Below are positions 35,948 through 48,290 of a DNA stretch of 64,000 bases, one piece after another. Origin of the DNA: Blastomussa wellsi (Eukaryota; Cnidaria; Anthozoa; Scleractinia; Plerogyridae); assembly GCA_947652115.1 (NCBI GenBank), contig OX393562.1:20341969-20405968 (forward strand), in the 5' to 3' direction. The number at the start of each line of letters is the position of its first letter. The first letter of the stretch is position 1. The translations under genes and the position numbers were made by a program. A model generated the notes under the pieces. That model saw nothing but the letters and a program-made list of their open reading frames with translations, made no database searches and was not told the origin of the DNA.

Positions 35948-38900
35948 ATGGCGAATTCCCCGGGAAACGTGGAGTCGGGGCTAACCCGGTTTTTAAACAC
36001 CCTCTATGCGTGTTTCCGTTTTATGTCAAGATTCCTTATCTGCTGCCAGTTCTGTGAATGTCCGACACATAAAAGAGGAAAGTGTAAAGAGAAGGTTAAT
36101 GGAGAACAAAGCAATGACTCGCAAACGACGAATTGTGAAAGGAATAGCATCTCTCAGGCGGTGTTTAGCTTTCCAAAGCGTTATATTTTGGCGATAATGA
36201 CTTTCCTTGGTTTTATGAACATGTATGCGTTGCGGGTTAATTTGAATGTCGCTATAGGCGCAATGGTCAATAATCACACTCTTCACCAGAAAGGATACAC
36301 CATCACGCGGGTAAGTTTTAACAGTAGAACTACACTAGAACTACACTATAAACTCCAAATGAGGTGTATTTTACCTTTAATTTGACTTTGATTTGAAAGT
36401 TAATGAAACATTCATGTGTTGCATTGCCAATTGTTTTCGGTCGCACAACAGGTCTTCAGTCAAAAGTAAATAGTCGTTCTATGTATTCATAGTGACAAAT
36501 TACAATGCCCTGGTATAATAAATCTAAATCTGATATCATTGTTTAATTCCGTCTGCTGTTCGAGATGATCCCATGACCACTAACAATTTTCGTAGATTCA
36601 TATTTTTGACTTGGTTTCACCGATGCCGACGGTTCATCTGTGGCGAAAATTCATCTGTAGCGATAGTGCTACGCGGAGATTTCTGGTTGCTCCGAACTGC
36701 TTGTACGATTTCAACACATGGTGACATGTTTCCTTAAAATGGATAACACAACCGGAACCACTAAGTAAGCTCGGTTGTTCACGCCCTGCGTGACGCCAGA
36801 ATTCGGTTCATATTTCGGGTCAATCTGAATCAGAATGCGTGTTATTTAAGATCATTAAAGAGACACTATCATGAGCAAAACTTCAAACATTCAACAGTCC
36901 AAAACATGTTTAATTTGTTAAAATTTATATGCCAGTGTACTGAAGCTAAATATGGAGTGATGTCATTGTGACACCGTACCAACAAGAACTTTAGATCTTA
37001 ACTTGAAAAACTCAGGCTGACTTTTTCAAGTTCTGTCCTTGTGGTTTGGAAAAATTGATGATTATGGCACCCTCTTGTTGAACAATTTGCTCGACACCCT
37101 TCTTTTTTATGTTCCTGTATGGGTGAAATTACTTAGTCGTAATTTTGGTGCCGTTTTACTACAAAGCCGAAGAATCTCCTTGACAGTGTCCCCTTAAGGC
37201 TCGGGTCTATGTGTCAGAAGGTATATACACGCTTGAAAATATTCGGTCATTTGTCAATTAAAGTTTTTCGTCGTTTGACAATGCATTATCAGTCATTTCA
37301 TCTAAAGTCAGACCTATAATCCATGTATGACCTAATCCATTAAGAGTATAAATTCCCCTGCTGTGTATAGATGGACAATAAACTGGGTTCGCTTGGAAAT
37401 AAAATACGAATGATCCTCACCGCATAGAATATATTCAAACATTTTACACTCGGAGTGTACATACACAACGACAACTGCATCAATTTTAGACGGTGAGAAT
37501 AATTTATCTTTGTTCTTTATTACTACGTGACTGTCTTGACTTACAAGCGCGTAAAAATGATTCCATCCCCCTGTCCCCCTATTCAATACTGTTTCATGTG
37601 ATATGCAATTCACTCGGCTTTGTTCTGACAACCAACAAAATTGACAACATTGAAATGGGGAGAGGGAGGTTGGATAACTATGATATGAGCAACAGTTCGG
37701 TCCACGATTGTGGATGATTGACTATTGAGCCTTAACAAACTTTCATTATTCTTTAAGGAAGCAGAATTTGACTGGGATTCAAAACTGCAAGGTAACTATA
37801 CAGCATGTAAAAATGAAGCTAACAAACTATTTTGCTTTCGTAACACTAATTGTCACTGTCACAAGTAAGTGTTCGGGTACTCCACAAACAAATACGAATA
37901 CGAATACGTTTGGAGCACGCGCAGTGAACATTTGTCCCCAAGCTCTCGATATAAATAATTTGGCAAACCTGTGGCAGTTTGAAAGAAATTGTTGTGATGG
38001 CATGTATCACGTCTGCATGGCGCATTTTGTTTTTGGAGGCAAGTTTGAAAATGTCTCTAGACAATTTAGAAAATAGATGATCCTTGTTTGATTGACAGGT
38101 ATCGTTCTGGGTTCTTTCTACTATGGATATGCGTTTTTGCAGCTTCCTGGTGGCTGCCTCGCTCTCAAACTCGGTGGCACGAGAATATTTGGATACGCCA
38201 TCTTTTTGGCGTCTATGCTGACACTTCTGACTCCAGTAGCGACACGATATAGTGTCTACGGTATGATCGCTGTGAGAGCAGGAGAAGGACTTATGTTGGT
38301 GAGATAAGGCATGGTTTATTTGCTCATTATATAATCTGTGAAGGCAGCCTCTTGCTGATTTCCTTGCATTTAACTGCGCTTGATTTCGCTATCAGTTAAT
38401 TAGAGCGTGGTGTGCGTTAAAACAATTTCATTCTCTTTTAAGAGAATTTGGTGACCAGCCTTGAGCAATGAACATCCTTGTATAAGAGGAGCAAATTGGA
38501 CCACTGAAAAAATAATTTTCATGAGAAATACTGTGAAAGACCGTCAATCCTCTCTCAGCCATTTTGTCAACGACTGTTTTCGGAATTTGTCCTTTAATTT
38601 CTTTAAGTTTGTCACGGGAACTTAAATTAGATCATGCTAACCACTGCTACAAACCACAAATCATTTCAGTCAAAATATACAAATCAGTTTTCTACCTGTA
38701 GAAAATTAGTCATTTTAAGTCTTTGATCAATGCTACTCCACAAATTATTGTGCGTTCTGAGGAGATCAAACTTCGTGTTATAGGGCGCAGTGTTTCCTTG
38801 TAACCATGCTATATGGAGCAAATGGGCCCCTCCGCTGGAGCGAACGACCCTGGTTACCATGGCGATTTCAGGTGAGTATACAGCTGTAATTAGTACAGTT

Positions 38901-41900
38901 GATCAATTCGCACAACTATAAAATGTAAAGTGACATTATGACTGTGATTCCTATTCTGATGATACCACAAAATCTCTATATTCATGATCCGGAACATTAG
39001 CTGACCCTAACTGACTAATGGAACGTTTCTTACCCCTCTCCAAAAAAACATCACCCTTATTTAAAAGCAGTTGCCCTTCACATCTTCTTACATTTCTCTC
39101 TATATTTACCTTCTGCTACGGCTGTGTATGGACATTAAACGAACAGACAAGAATTGAATTGACTTGAATACAGAAACATTGGAGCATATGAGTACCCGAT
39201 TAATTAAATCTGTTTTTTTTTTCAAACAAGGCTGTCACGTTGGCACTATTATAACTATGCCGTTATCAGGACTTTTAACAAAGTATGGCTTTGATGGCGG
39301 CTGGGCGTCAGTGTTTTACTGCTTTGGTGAGTGTTCTCCTTTGGAGTTTTCATAGTAACTGTGGAGACTTGGAGCAGGTGGTCTTTATCCATCAGTTTGT
39401 CAGCTGGGTAGTCAGGCATTTAGTCCGTCCGGCCATCCGACAGACAGACAGACACACACAAACATAGACGCACAGAAAGTCAGCCAGGAAATAGGTCAGT
39501 CGATGTCAAACTATCAATCTTGCACTGACGGGAGGATTCCACTCTCTCAGTCATCACATTATAATATTAGCCAATGAATGTCAGTTGGTATTTTTCATTC
39601 AACTTAAAGCCGAGGAGCTAGAGGAATTAAATAAATAAACCCCTGGAGTTCTTCAGAGTTTCAAATAGTCAATATTTAATAAATAACAAGTGATAAATGT
39701 TGAAATTATATTGAAATTATTTCGAACTTGTTGGTTTATTATTGATTTACTTTGTAGGTGCTGCTGGTATACTGTGGTTTGTTGCCTGGCAACTCATTGT
39801 TCATGAATCACCTTCCGAACACCCCACCATATCAGAAGATGAGAAAAATTACATCGAGAGAAGCTTTGAAAGAGGAAATGTAAGGGATTCGTCTGGCTTT
39901 TAAAGATCACCTTTAAAGCAATACTTAGGAGTATAGGTGCAACGATTTGTGGATAAGATAGCAACAAATGTAATTCATCATCTGGCTTTTAAAAGAGTAT
40001 TTTTAAAGCGATACTAAGGAGTCATCCATCATTATTGTTGCCATCAATTCTCGTTGCTCCCTGGGACGAATTTTAAGTATCTGATTTTGAGTTCTTTCAG
40101 GAGTTTGTTCATTACTGAGTGACCTGAAATTTCGTTACCTGAAACATTTCTGTTCTCCTTTTAGGAAGATGCACCAATCCCTTGGAAGTCAATTCTAACG
40201 TCAGTACCCGTATGGGGAATCATGTTTGGTAACCTGGCTTCGGACTGGGGCCTGTACACTATTCTCATTTGTCTCCCAATGTTCCTTCTTGATATTTTGC
40301 ACTTCGATATTCAAACGGTAGGCATACCACTGTTATTATTTCACCACGCCTATGGCTGCACCAAAAATTCTTTAATCACGCGTGATATGAACACGAAAAA
40401 GTGTACTGGTTTAATATATTAAGTTGATTTTTTTAAGCAAAACTTCGTTTTATTTTTGTCACAAGATTCATTCTTAATGACTTTGAATTTATCTCATGCT
40501 GAGCTCGAGAGTATTTAGCTTTTTTTATCTTTGGCCGAATTAAAGACATTCATCATCATCATCATCCTTATTATTATTTCATCATTTTTATGAAACGGAG
40601 TTGCTTTGAAGAATATACGAAACGCAGGCAATTATTCTCAGTTCAGAGTATTTGTCTTTGCTGCGTTGTTCATGAATCTGAAATGGCGTTTAACTGGAGA
40701 GAGAATTTTTTTTTAATTTTCACAACTATTTTGGTCAATGATACTCAGTTTGGCTTGAATTATGTTTCTTCAGTAGCTGAATAACCCTTGAATTCATTGT
40801 TAACCCACAGATGGGATTCCTTGCAGCCACACCTTTCTTGGTGAAGTCTCTTTCAGGTCCCTTTGGTGGTATCACGGCCGATCTTTTACGAAGAAGGGCC
40901 CTAAGTACCAAATCGGTTAGAAGATTATACTTCGCTGTTGGTAAATATTTACTACATTTCGTCATAACTGCTTCTTTATATTGAATCAAAATTTATAGAA
41001 AATTTACAAAGCATACGAGAGAACTAAATGTCTAGAAATATGTAAATCAGTGATTTCAACATGATAATCTGTAATTGGGTCAGGTTGTATGTGGTACGGA
41101 AAATTTAGCCACTGAGGTTAGAGGGCGGTGTTATATATTGAATTACCCGTGTTATTCTCCCTTCCCCTCACCGTCAGTTAGAACAGATATCAAATTATCA
41201 ACAAATAACCTCCCCTGGGAACCAGAGGTTTTCTCGCGGCACGGGGAATACACATGGTTGCGAAGCTCGCTATGCGCGCTTTATGTTAAATGAGGTTTCT
41301 TTGTGTTTCCATCATTATTTAAAAGAAAGTTTTCTTATCGTATAAAGCTGACTATTTTCAAAGAAGCCTTGAATGAACGGAATCTTCTTAAAGCAGAGAT
41401 CGTTAAGCCCGTAACCGTTTGGTTTCAAACTCTCGCCCGCTCTTGTTGACTCTTATCACCCCTTTGCTACTGTCATCGAATTTAAAAACCTGTTGACGTT
41501 TTTGAGTCGACGAGATTTTTCACTTTAGTAATACTCCCTTCTTTGATATCTCCGTGGATGTTATAAAGATTCGCCAACCTTTTGGTACTCACATTCTTCG
41601 CAATACAATTGGAGAAAACACTAGAATCACTAATGATTCATAGGAGAAACGAACCCGGCACCTAAAAAGTAAAGATGACTTTACCTTAATACAACAACAA
41701 CAAGCTTTGTTACCAAATTAAGAAAAATTAAACATAATTCACAACAATATATTGATACAAAAGTAGGTAACGCTTACTCAGAATAACTAAAAATCTTTTC
41801 TTTGTGCTGAATGAACTCGCGGATATGATTTCTTCAAGAGACTGATCGTTGTGAAAGTTCTTGAAAAAGAGGCTTACACTGATATGAATATTCTGTGTTG

Positions 41901-44008
41901 AACCGAGTTACCAGGCAATGATGTTTCAAGCATTTAAGGAGCTCTTCCACTAAAAGGAAAATGAAGGGTTCTAATCCTTACGCTAACTGAAGAAACTTCT
42001 TCGTGTATGTCTAAAAGTTGCTTTCAAAGGAGTGTACATATCAAACAGCTGTGGTAACAGACTCGATGGATCGTGTTTTTGCAGCTTTTGCGAGTGTACT
42101 TTTAATTAAACTTGTTCCATACAACCTTTCAGATTCGAAAACTGTTATGAGAAAATGAGAATTAACAACAGCTGCTGAAACATGCTGTTTTGATTTTAAT
42201 TAAGAAAAACATTAATGTTATTGTGCCAGCAGTAAGTTGATATATATAGTTGGTGGTGATTGACTTTAAAAAAACTCACATTTCATCACTCAAAGTACTT
42301 AGTTTTGACTTAGCAAATCGCAAATTAGCTAGCTGACATTAAAGGAATATAAATTAATATGGGATCAAAAGGTCGAGGCAGCAAAACGTAAATCGTGATT
42401 TTTAAAAAGATGACGACATTTTTTTAAATTTATAAGACATGTTTTGATGTTAAGATCATCATCGTGATGCCCAGTTACAGAGTGTGAAAAACCATCAACG
42501 ATATAAATCTTTTCTCAGTGAAGGATACTGTCCCTAGAAAACTTCGTTCACTTATGATCAGTACAAATTTACTTGTGCATGCTTTAATGGTTGCCATATC
42601 GGCGAAACTTGTCGTCATTTTTCTACATGCACGCGTCCGTAAACATCTCTCTTCTGACAGGTCCTCACACATCTTCAAACACTTTCAAAGCTCGGGACTT
42701 TGTCGTGATTCTTGCTCGAATCACCGGGGATTCGATTTTTCGAGGGTAAAATTAGTAAAAAAATGGCCTGGTATCGAGAAACGGTCGAGCTACCAAGAGA
42801 GTCGAGTTATCGAGATGTTACTCTACTTGATTTCTTTCTGTAGGGGCAATGGGAGCTGGCACGTTCATCCTCGCTGCAGGGTACGCCAAGTCCGCTACAG
42901 TGGCTGTCACGTGCATGTGTATCGGTGTAGCCGCCTCTGGACTGATGCATTCTGGGTACAATGTCAACATGTTAGATATTGCTCCACGTTACGCATGCGT
43001 GATTATGGGTCTAACCAACACTGTGGGGACAATAACTGGATTTCTTAGTCCCATGATGGTTGGGTATATCACCGTTAATAAGGTGGGTATCAAACATCTG
43101 TACTCGTGTTCAACTCAAGCGACTTTTTTCCATTATGAGCTTAGTAAAGAAAGCAAAAAATTAAAAGATTATAATGTTGTGAAAGTAATAACAGCAACCC
43201 TAGTGACAAGACTAACCCTGGGCTAGACTATAGCAGAACAACGACTCTGTGTGATACTGTTTGTATAAATTGAGAATTAAACAATTTTTTGAGAAAATTG
43301 ATCACTGTTGAACTTCATGAAATCTAGACCAGGTATTATTTCCTTCTAATCTTCCCTCTTCTCCTCTGCTGTGTTTTGATAATTTGTTTTTCATTCTACT
43401 CAAGTCTGGTTAGTATGAAGACAACTAACTAACTGGGGAGAGTTGAAAAAGCTGACCCCTAGTCCGCGGACTACCCTACGGACTAGTCCGTGGACTACCC
43501 TGCGGACTACCCCTACGGACTACCCTCAAAAATCAACCAAAATTACTTCTGCTGGTTAAAGAAATACAAGAAACGTACCTAGCTACCGACACGATCATTC
43601 AAAGCACCCACCATCTTGCTGTTTTCGGTTGAGAATGGGGCGAGACTGAAAGAAGACTAGGTCAAAAAGCAAAATTGCGGGTGAAAATCAAGATGGTTTA
43701 TTCTTAAGGTAGTCCGTAGGGGAAGTCCACAGGGTAGTCCACGGACTAGTCCGTAGGGCTAGGGGGTCAGTGGGTAGCCCGGGAATCGGGGGTCAGCTTT
43801 TTCAACTCTCCCAACTAACTGATAGTTTTATCCTCTTTAGAAAGCTGAAGAGTGGCAGACGGTTTTCTGGGTGACATTTGTTATCTACGTGGTGGGTATG
43901 TTGCTCTTTTGTTTACTGATGTCCGCTGAACAGCAGCCCTGGGCAAACGGCGGCACAGGAAGAAAGAATGACGAGAGAGAAGAAGTAATCATGGAGGAAC
44001 AAAGTTGA
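35948..44008 (+). CDS. SLC17 family anion transporter (sialin-like), paralogue B, 10 exons, 530 aa
   Basis: Exons: 35948-36310, 37758-37791, 38099-38298, 38784-38871, 39231-39326, 39758-39879, 40165-40317, 40811-40940, 42844-43082, 43841-44008. Six exon lengths (34, 200, 88, 96, 130, 239) equal those of paralogue A and all phases match. Conserved: YALRVNLNVAI (Arg96), NNHT, FDW, QLPGG, EGLML (Glu195), FPCNHAIWSKWAPP (His207), and the QQPWA segment after the last helix. The N-terminus is longer than in A (about 85 residues before TM1) and carries a Cys cluster (CCQFCECP). The C-terminal tail is short and lacks A's Lys/Glu run. The start is the first in-frame ATG; Met26 is an alternative. The different termini suggest a different sorting route or partner from A. 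Confidence 0.92.
43435..43812. mobile_element. Fold-back element with 8-bp target duplication in SLC17B intron 9
   Basis: AACTAACT flanks both ends (43427-43434 and 43813-43820). The arms begin GGGAGAGTTGAAAAAGCTGA and extend through repeated palindromic TAGTCCGTGGACTA-like blocks. The interior is about 180 bases without coding potential. An 8-bp duplication is typical of hAT elements, but the termini do not resemble the usual hAT start. Confidence 0.9.
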
Positions 44009-44035
44009 CCATTCTGATCTTCTATCAACATAAAC

Positions 44036-44041
44036 AATAAA
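44036..44041 (+). promoter_or_regulatory. Polyadenylation signal of SLC17B
   Basis: AATAAA 28 bases after the TGA stop, with no competing signal nearby. Implies a very short 3' UTR. Confidence 0.6.
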
Positions 44042-45930
44042 TGATTTAAATATGGCTGTATGCGTTCAGCAGATTAAAAAGACCATTGACTTTTTGAATA
44101 TATATAGATAATTGAAGAAAATTCGTGAACAACAGTCATAACATATTTAACCAATGGAACTCAAGAAACAATTAAGGTTTCGTCATCCCAGAGGCCATTA
44201 ATAGCGCCAATATATGTAAATGTAGTGGTTTACATAAGCGTGTGGACGAGACCACAACCGTAATCTGCTTAAGCTGACCAAGCAAAATTTAGAGGATCAT
44301 TTGGTATACCAATATAGCCGCTGTTTTTTTGTTTTGGAACACCAATATGGCTGCCGTGACGTCATATGAAAACCTCTGTACAAAATTGGTTTCCAAGCCC
44401 TCTCAGTTTCCATATTTCGTTAAACAGTATGGCAGCCAACCCAACCAACAAATCAACAAATCAATTTGCAGTTAAAGCCGTTAGAATACTCAAAAAGTTG
44501 AAAATATCTCTAAACTATACAGAAAGGGCATGGTCATCCTTCAAACGTTAAAAGAAACTTGAAGTTTGAAGGTAAGATTAGATACTTTATATATTGACCA
44601 TCGCATCAGTTGAGTTGCTGTTCAGTATTTCAGCCCTTATATTAATAATTACTGGTGTCCCTGTGAGGTTAGGATATAATTTGACTTCTACTTTATCAAA
44701 TTTGGTTTAATTTATAGAACTTTGTGTCAAATGCGCGTGATATTTTTCTCAAGCAGGTCATCCAGCTACTCGTTGTATCGCCATTTCAGTACACTATTGT
44801 TTAAATCGCGCCGAAAAGGTGTCAGTAGAGTTAACTCTGGTGTCAGTAACGATGAAAAGATGTTCTTACAGTTGCAACCTGCCGATGAAAGCGATCGATT
44901 CGAGTGTTAGTCTGAGGTTTTTCAGCCGTGTGGCTAATCAGCGCTGTGTATTATTAATCATATTTTTCAAAAGAATCTCACTGACTTGATGTATTCAGTG
45001 CTCTACACCTCAGCGGTCAGAAATTTCTTTGGTGAAAAGACAAACAATGATTCAAATTTAAAAATATCACCGTCGTATCTCTCGTTCTATAAAAAGCACC
45101 TAATTTGGTGATTTTGCATTACGTGTACGCGTTGAAATATAAATTAATTGGGAAATTAAACATGACGTTTGTTTTTCCTTTTGGGGTTTTCCGTTAGGAG
45201 TTTGTACGCGGAAATAAGTCGGTTCGTGTTTGTTTTGAACAAGCGAATTTTTCCCTATTTTTCGGAGAGATTTATTTTAGAATCAAATAAAAAGATAATA
45301 AAATGAAAGACAACTTCGCGTTTGCCGTTTGTCGAAAAACGTCATGCTTAATCTCTCTATTGTACCAGAATTTACGGCGCACGTGAAAATTACGATTGCC
45401 ACGTTTTCGCTAGCATACCTTGATTTCACTTCACAGCAACAACAAGGTGTTGACAACAAAAGCCTTTCCAAAAATTAAAGACACAGCTAAGTGAGAAAAC
45501 GGACGTCTTTAAATGCTATAAAAGATCATAAAAAGGTACAATGTCGAGCTCACTCGCTGGCCACCATGTTGTTCTTGTTGAATTTTTAGTTATATTTTCA
45601 TAAGATCGTAAACATTCTCACCCAATGCTAATAAATACACTAGCAAACAAAAGCATGCGCCTTCCAGGTATCCGCTGACTACCACCCGAATGATTGCTTT
45701 GCAAGTTGTGAAAACATCATTCAGATTTCATTTAGCAGAATGCATGGGAAGTTGCGTCAGTCTATCTACTCGTGATATTTACACAGTATGCGCTCCCCTT
45801 GCCAAGTTAGAAAGATTATAATTTTCAAAACTACAGTTACGACAAGATATTTAAAATTACTTGGTACTTCATGATCAGTTTCCAAAAACAGAACTTTTAA
45901 ACCGTGGAATGTTTTAAACCGCGAGGGAGC
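44042..45930. other. Intergenic, noncoding
   Basis: No convincing exon. CCAATATGGC(T/C)GCCGT-type phrases at about 44310-44365 resemble one near 34350 and probably derive from a common dispersed repeat. Confidence 0.4.
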
Positions 45931-46260
45931 AATGAACAAAGTAATGTTGTCACTAGTAGCTAATAAAAGGTTCGAACTATGGCGCCATAATAAGAACAAT
46001 TACTGGACGTCCGTTGGAGATGTTTCCCAAAGTCCTCACTCGTGGCGCTGTTTAACTCACAGAATAGTTTGTTTTTATCAGCACAGCGAGCGAGCAATGA
46101 ACAAAGTGATGTTGTCACTAGTAGCTAATACAAGGTTCGAACAATGGCGCCATAATAAGAATAATTACTAGACGTCCGTTGGAGATGTTTCCCAAAGTCC
46201 TCACTCGTGGCGCTGTTTAACTCACAGAATAGTTTGTTTTTATCAGCACAAATATTGAAA
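45931..46260. repeat. 165-bp tandem duplication covering part of a PAN exon
   Basis: 45931-46095 and 46096-46260 are near-identical (only a few substitutions). The right copy is the coding 3' half of the minus-strand PAN exon, including its stop codon. The left copy preserves the same open frame and stop (a TAT-to-TGT-type change gives Cys within it) but lies beyond the stop, so it is 3' UTR or unused. Confidence 0.93.
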
Positions 46261-46393
46261 GACCTACAGCGCAGGTCACGGGAACACAACAGTCCACATT
46301 CTGTTAAGCCATATACAGTCGTAGTTTTGATCACGTGGTGACGCAGAGTGACGTAAGCTTGGCCTTGCACTAGAAGGGAGCGAGCTGTCGCAT
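46125..46393 (-). CDS. PAN/apple-domain terminal exon, alternative to the TSP1 exon
   Basis: Preceded by a good acceptor (TTTATTTATTTGTAG) and open from its first base in phase 1, so it can join the same signal-peptide exon (47460-47373) to give a 118-aa secreted protein. The encoded segment has the PAN pattern: VYGLTECGLLCSRDLRCRSF, then FCELN and a final YYGAIV. It ends at its own TAG (46125-46127). It could instead belong to a separate gene whose other exons I do not see, but phase and spacing favour shared use of exon 1. Confidence 0.6.
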
Positions 46394-46465
46394 CTACAAA
46401 TAAATAAAAGTATTAATATATGTGTTTTATCCCTAGACAGTTGTTCACAAACTATGACCAAGAAA

Positions 46466-46471
46466 TTTAAT
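46466..46471 (-). promoter_or_regulatory. Candidate polyadenylation signal (ATTAAA) after the TSP1 exon
   Basis: Variant signal about 45 bases beyond the TSP1 stop and before the PAN acceptor. It would end the TSP1 transcript while leaving the PAN exon available to longer transcripts. Confidence 0.4.
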
Positions 46472-46515
46472 AAGCACCAAGGAACGAAACATTGAGTACA
46501 GTCATAGTTACATTG

Positions 46516-47460
46516 CTAACACATTGAACACACGCAGTGGTCATTCGGATTGCCACCAAAAAGGCCAGATTTCTTTTCTACACAACACAGAATTGATTTT
46601 CCACAGACCAAAAAATTCTTCAGTTCAGACTTGGTTCGGTTGTTGATACCTTGAGGACATGTATTGCCAGCTCCACAGCTTTTTTCTTCTGTTCCTTGTT
46701 GGCCGTCTGACGGGAGATCGCCTGAGGTACATAATTTCTTGCGATGTCTTATCCCGCGGTCACAAGTCACTGAACATGCGCTCCATGGTCCCCACTCTAT
46801 TTCTATAACGTGAATAATAAATTATATAATGTAAGAACATTTCTAAAATCATGCAAAACTCTCCGTATAAAACGCGCAGTGTATTATTAAAAGAAAAGGT
46901 ACTCGAACTTGGTTTGGAAATACAGTACTGGAACTAATTCTAACATAAGTGTTATGACAACTAATTGTAGCATTTGCATGGAAAATCATATTTTAAAATA
47001 TTGTAAATTTTAGAATTGGTTCATGCTTAGCGTGCGTATATCGAGTTATGGTGCACGCGGGAAGTTTGGAGAACACGAAAGAAGCGTAGGATTTGCTCGA
47101 GGCGATAGCCGAGAGCATAGTTGAGAGCAACTCTAGCTTCTTTACTGATTTTTGATGATTTTCAATCCCGCGCGCAAAATCACTGAATGCATGCGAGTCG
47201 GTTGCCTATCTGACAGAATAACGACGTCTAAAATAGTTTCATCTCTGGCAAATTAAAAATTCCCTGAAATATAATAAGTGCTCTTCTGAGAAATGCTGAT
47301 AAATCAAAAACAAGGAATCAAAACAAACCACTGAAAGTATACATTAAGAAATTGAGGATTCAGTGAACTCACGATTACACGGAGGAACATCAGCTATCAC
47401 ATTCGTGATGCATGCATGAAAAGCTCCTATATAAAGGACAAGTTTTGTTGCTAGTACCAT
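46516..47460 (-). CDS. Small secreted TSP1-domain protein, 2 exons, 124 aa
   Basis: Exon 1 (47460-47373) encodes a signal peptide (MVLATKLVLYIGAFHACITN) and ends in phase 1 before GTGAGT. Exon 2 (46802-46516) follows a pyrimidine-rich acceptor and begins in phase. It encodes one thrombospondin type 1 repeat: WGPWSACSVTC, then RHRKKLC, with CGAGNTC at the end of the repeat. A Cys-rich tail follows (LVCGKSILCC and HCVCSMC) and ends in TAG. Eight or more cysteines in the mature part suggest a disulfide-stabilised extracellular protein. An ATTAAA lies about 45 bases past the stop. TSP1 proteins bind matrix or cell-surface glycans; in cnidarians many are short and taxon-restricted. A specific function cannot be read. 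Confidence 0.8.
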
Positions 47461-47873
47461 GATTTAACGAATGAAATCGTAGGTTTATCTGAGTTCAACC
47501 TTGTTGTCTTTTCACACATAGATCTAAGGAAATCAGTGTCAGCGTCCTAATTATAATAATAATATCTAGACGATTAATTAATTGCTTCCTAATGTCTAAC
47601 TGGATAAGTGATAGCAAATCTCCGGAGATAGGTTCCCAAAACACTGAATAGGAAAAATGCAATAATAAATAGAATATGCTAATGCAGAGATTTAAATTAA
47701 AATTCAAAATCAACAAGGAAAACACGTTAATAGCAACTATAATTAAAGGGCTTTTGACATGTGACATGGGTATGTGTGAAGATTTTATTTCTGGTCAGAC
47801 TGACCAGAAATCAAAGTTAATTTATGCCATTAAAATCCTCTTTCATCGACCTCGCGAGGCTTTGCAAGAGCAA
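47461..47873. other. Upstream flank of the TSP1/PAN locus
   Basis: AT-rich; presumed 5' UTR and promoter of the minus-strand locus. No distinctive motif or coding exon seen. Confidence 0.3.
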
Positions 47874-48290
47874 GGGTCACCTCGCAGCTCTTACAAGGTG
47901 TCACCTGATTGGGGACCACCCTTCAGGTGAGACAAAAGAACAAACAACACAAACAATGAACCCTAGCCCAAACAATAATGCTTCAACACTATCCCTGCCA
48001 CTGAAATTTAGAGGTTATAGGAGCTGTGAGGCTACCGTTTAATCACACGACCGCTTTTCATTTTACTGATGTAGCCTCAACGATGCATAAATTACACAAA
48101 AAATTTTGGATTCCTAAGGAACACCGCTGGGTAAGATTTTCTTGGGGTCACCTCGCAGCTCTTACAAGGTCTCACCTGATTGGGGACCACCCTTCAGGTG
48201 AGACAAAAGAACAAACAACACAAACAATGGACCCTAGCCCTAAAACAATAAGGCTGTGTTTATCCCTGCCACTGAAATTTGAGGGTTGTC
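47874..48290. repeat. Direct repeat of about 135 bp, two copies 271 bp apart
   Basis: GGGTCACCTCGCAGCTCTTA starts at 47874 and 48145, and each copy continues through CACCTGATTGGGGACCACCC, a GGTGAGACAAAAGAACAAAC block and CCTGCCACTGAAATTT. A related segment (GAAATTTAGAGGTTATAGGA, then GCTG(T/C)GAGGCTAC) occurs at about 48003 and again at 49203, as if flanking the next element. Confidence 0.85.

Noticed and set aside
37813..38076. Possible signal-peptide protein (MKLTNYFAFVTLIVTVTS) in SLC17B intron 2
   Set aside because: It lies between two well-supported exons on the same strand. The open frame runs into intron sequence and has no partner exon or domain. Probably chance, though the first 18 residues look signal-like.
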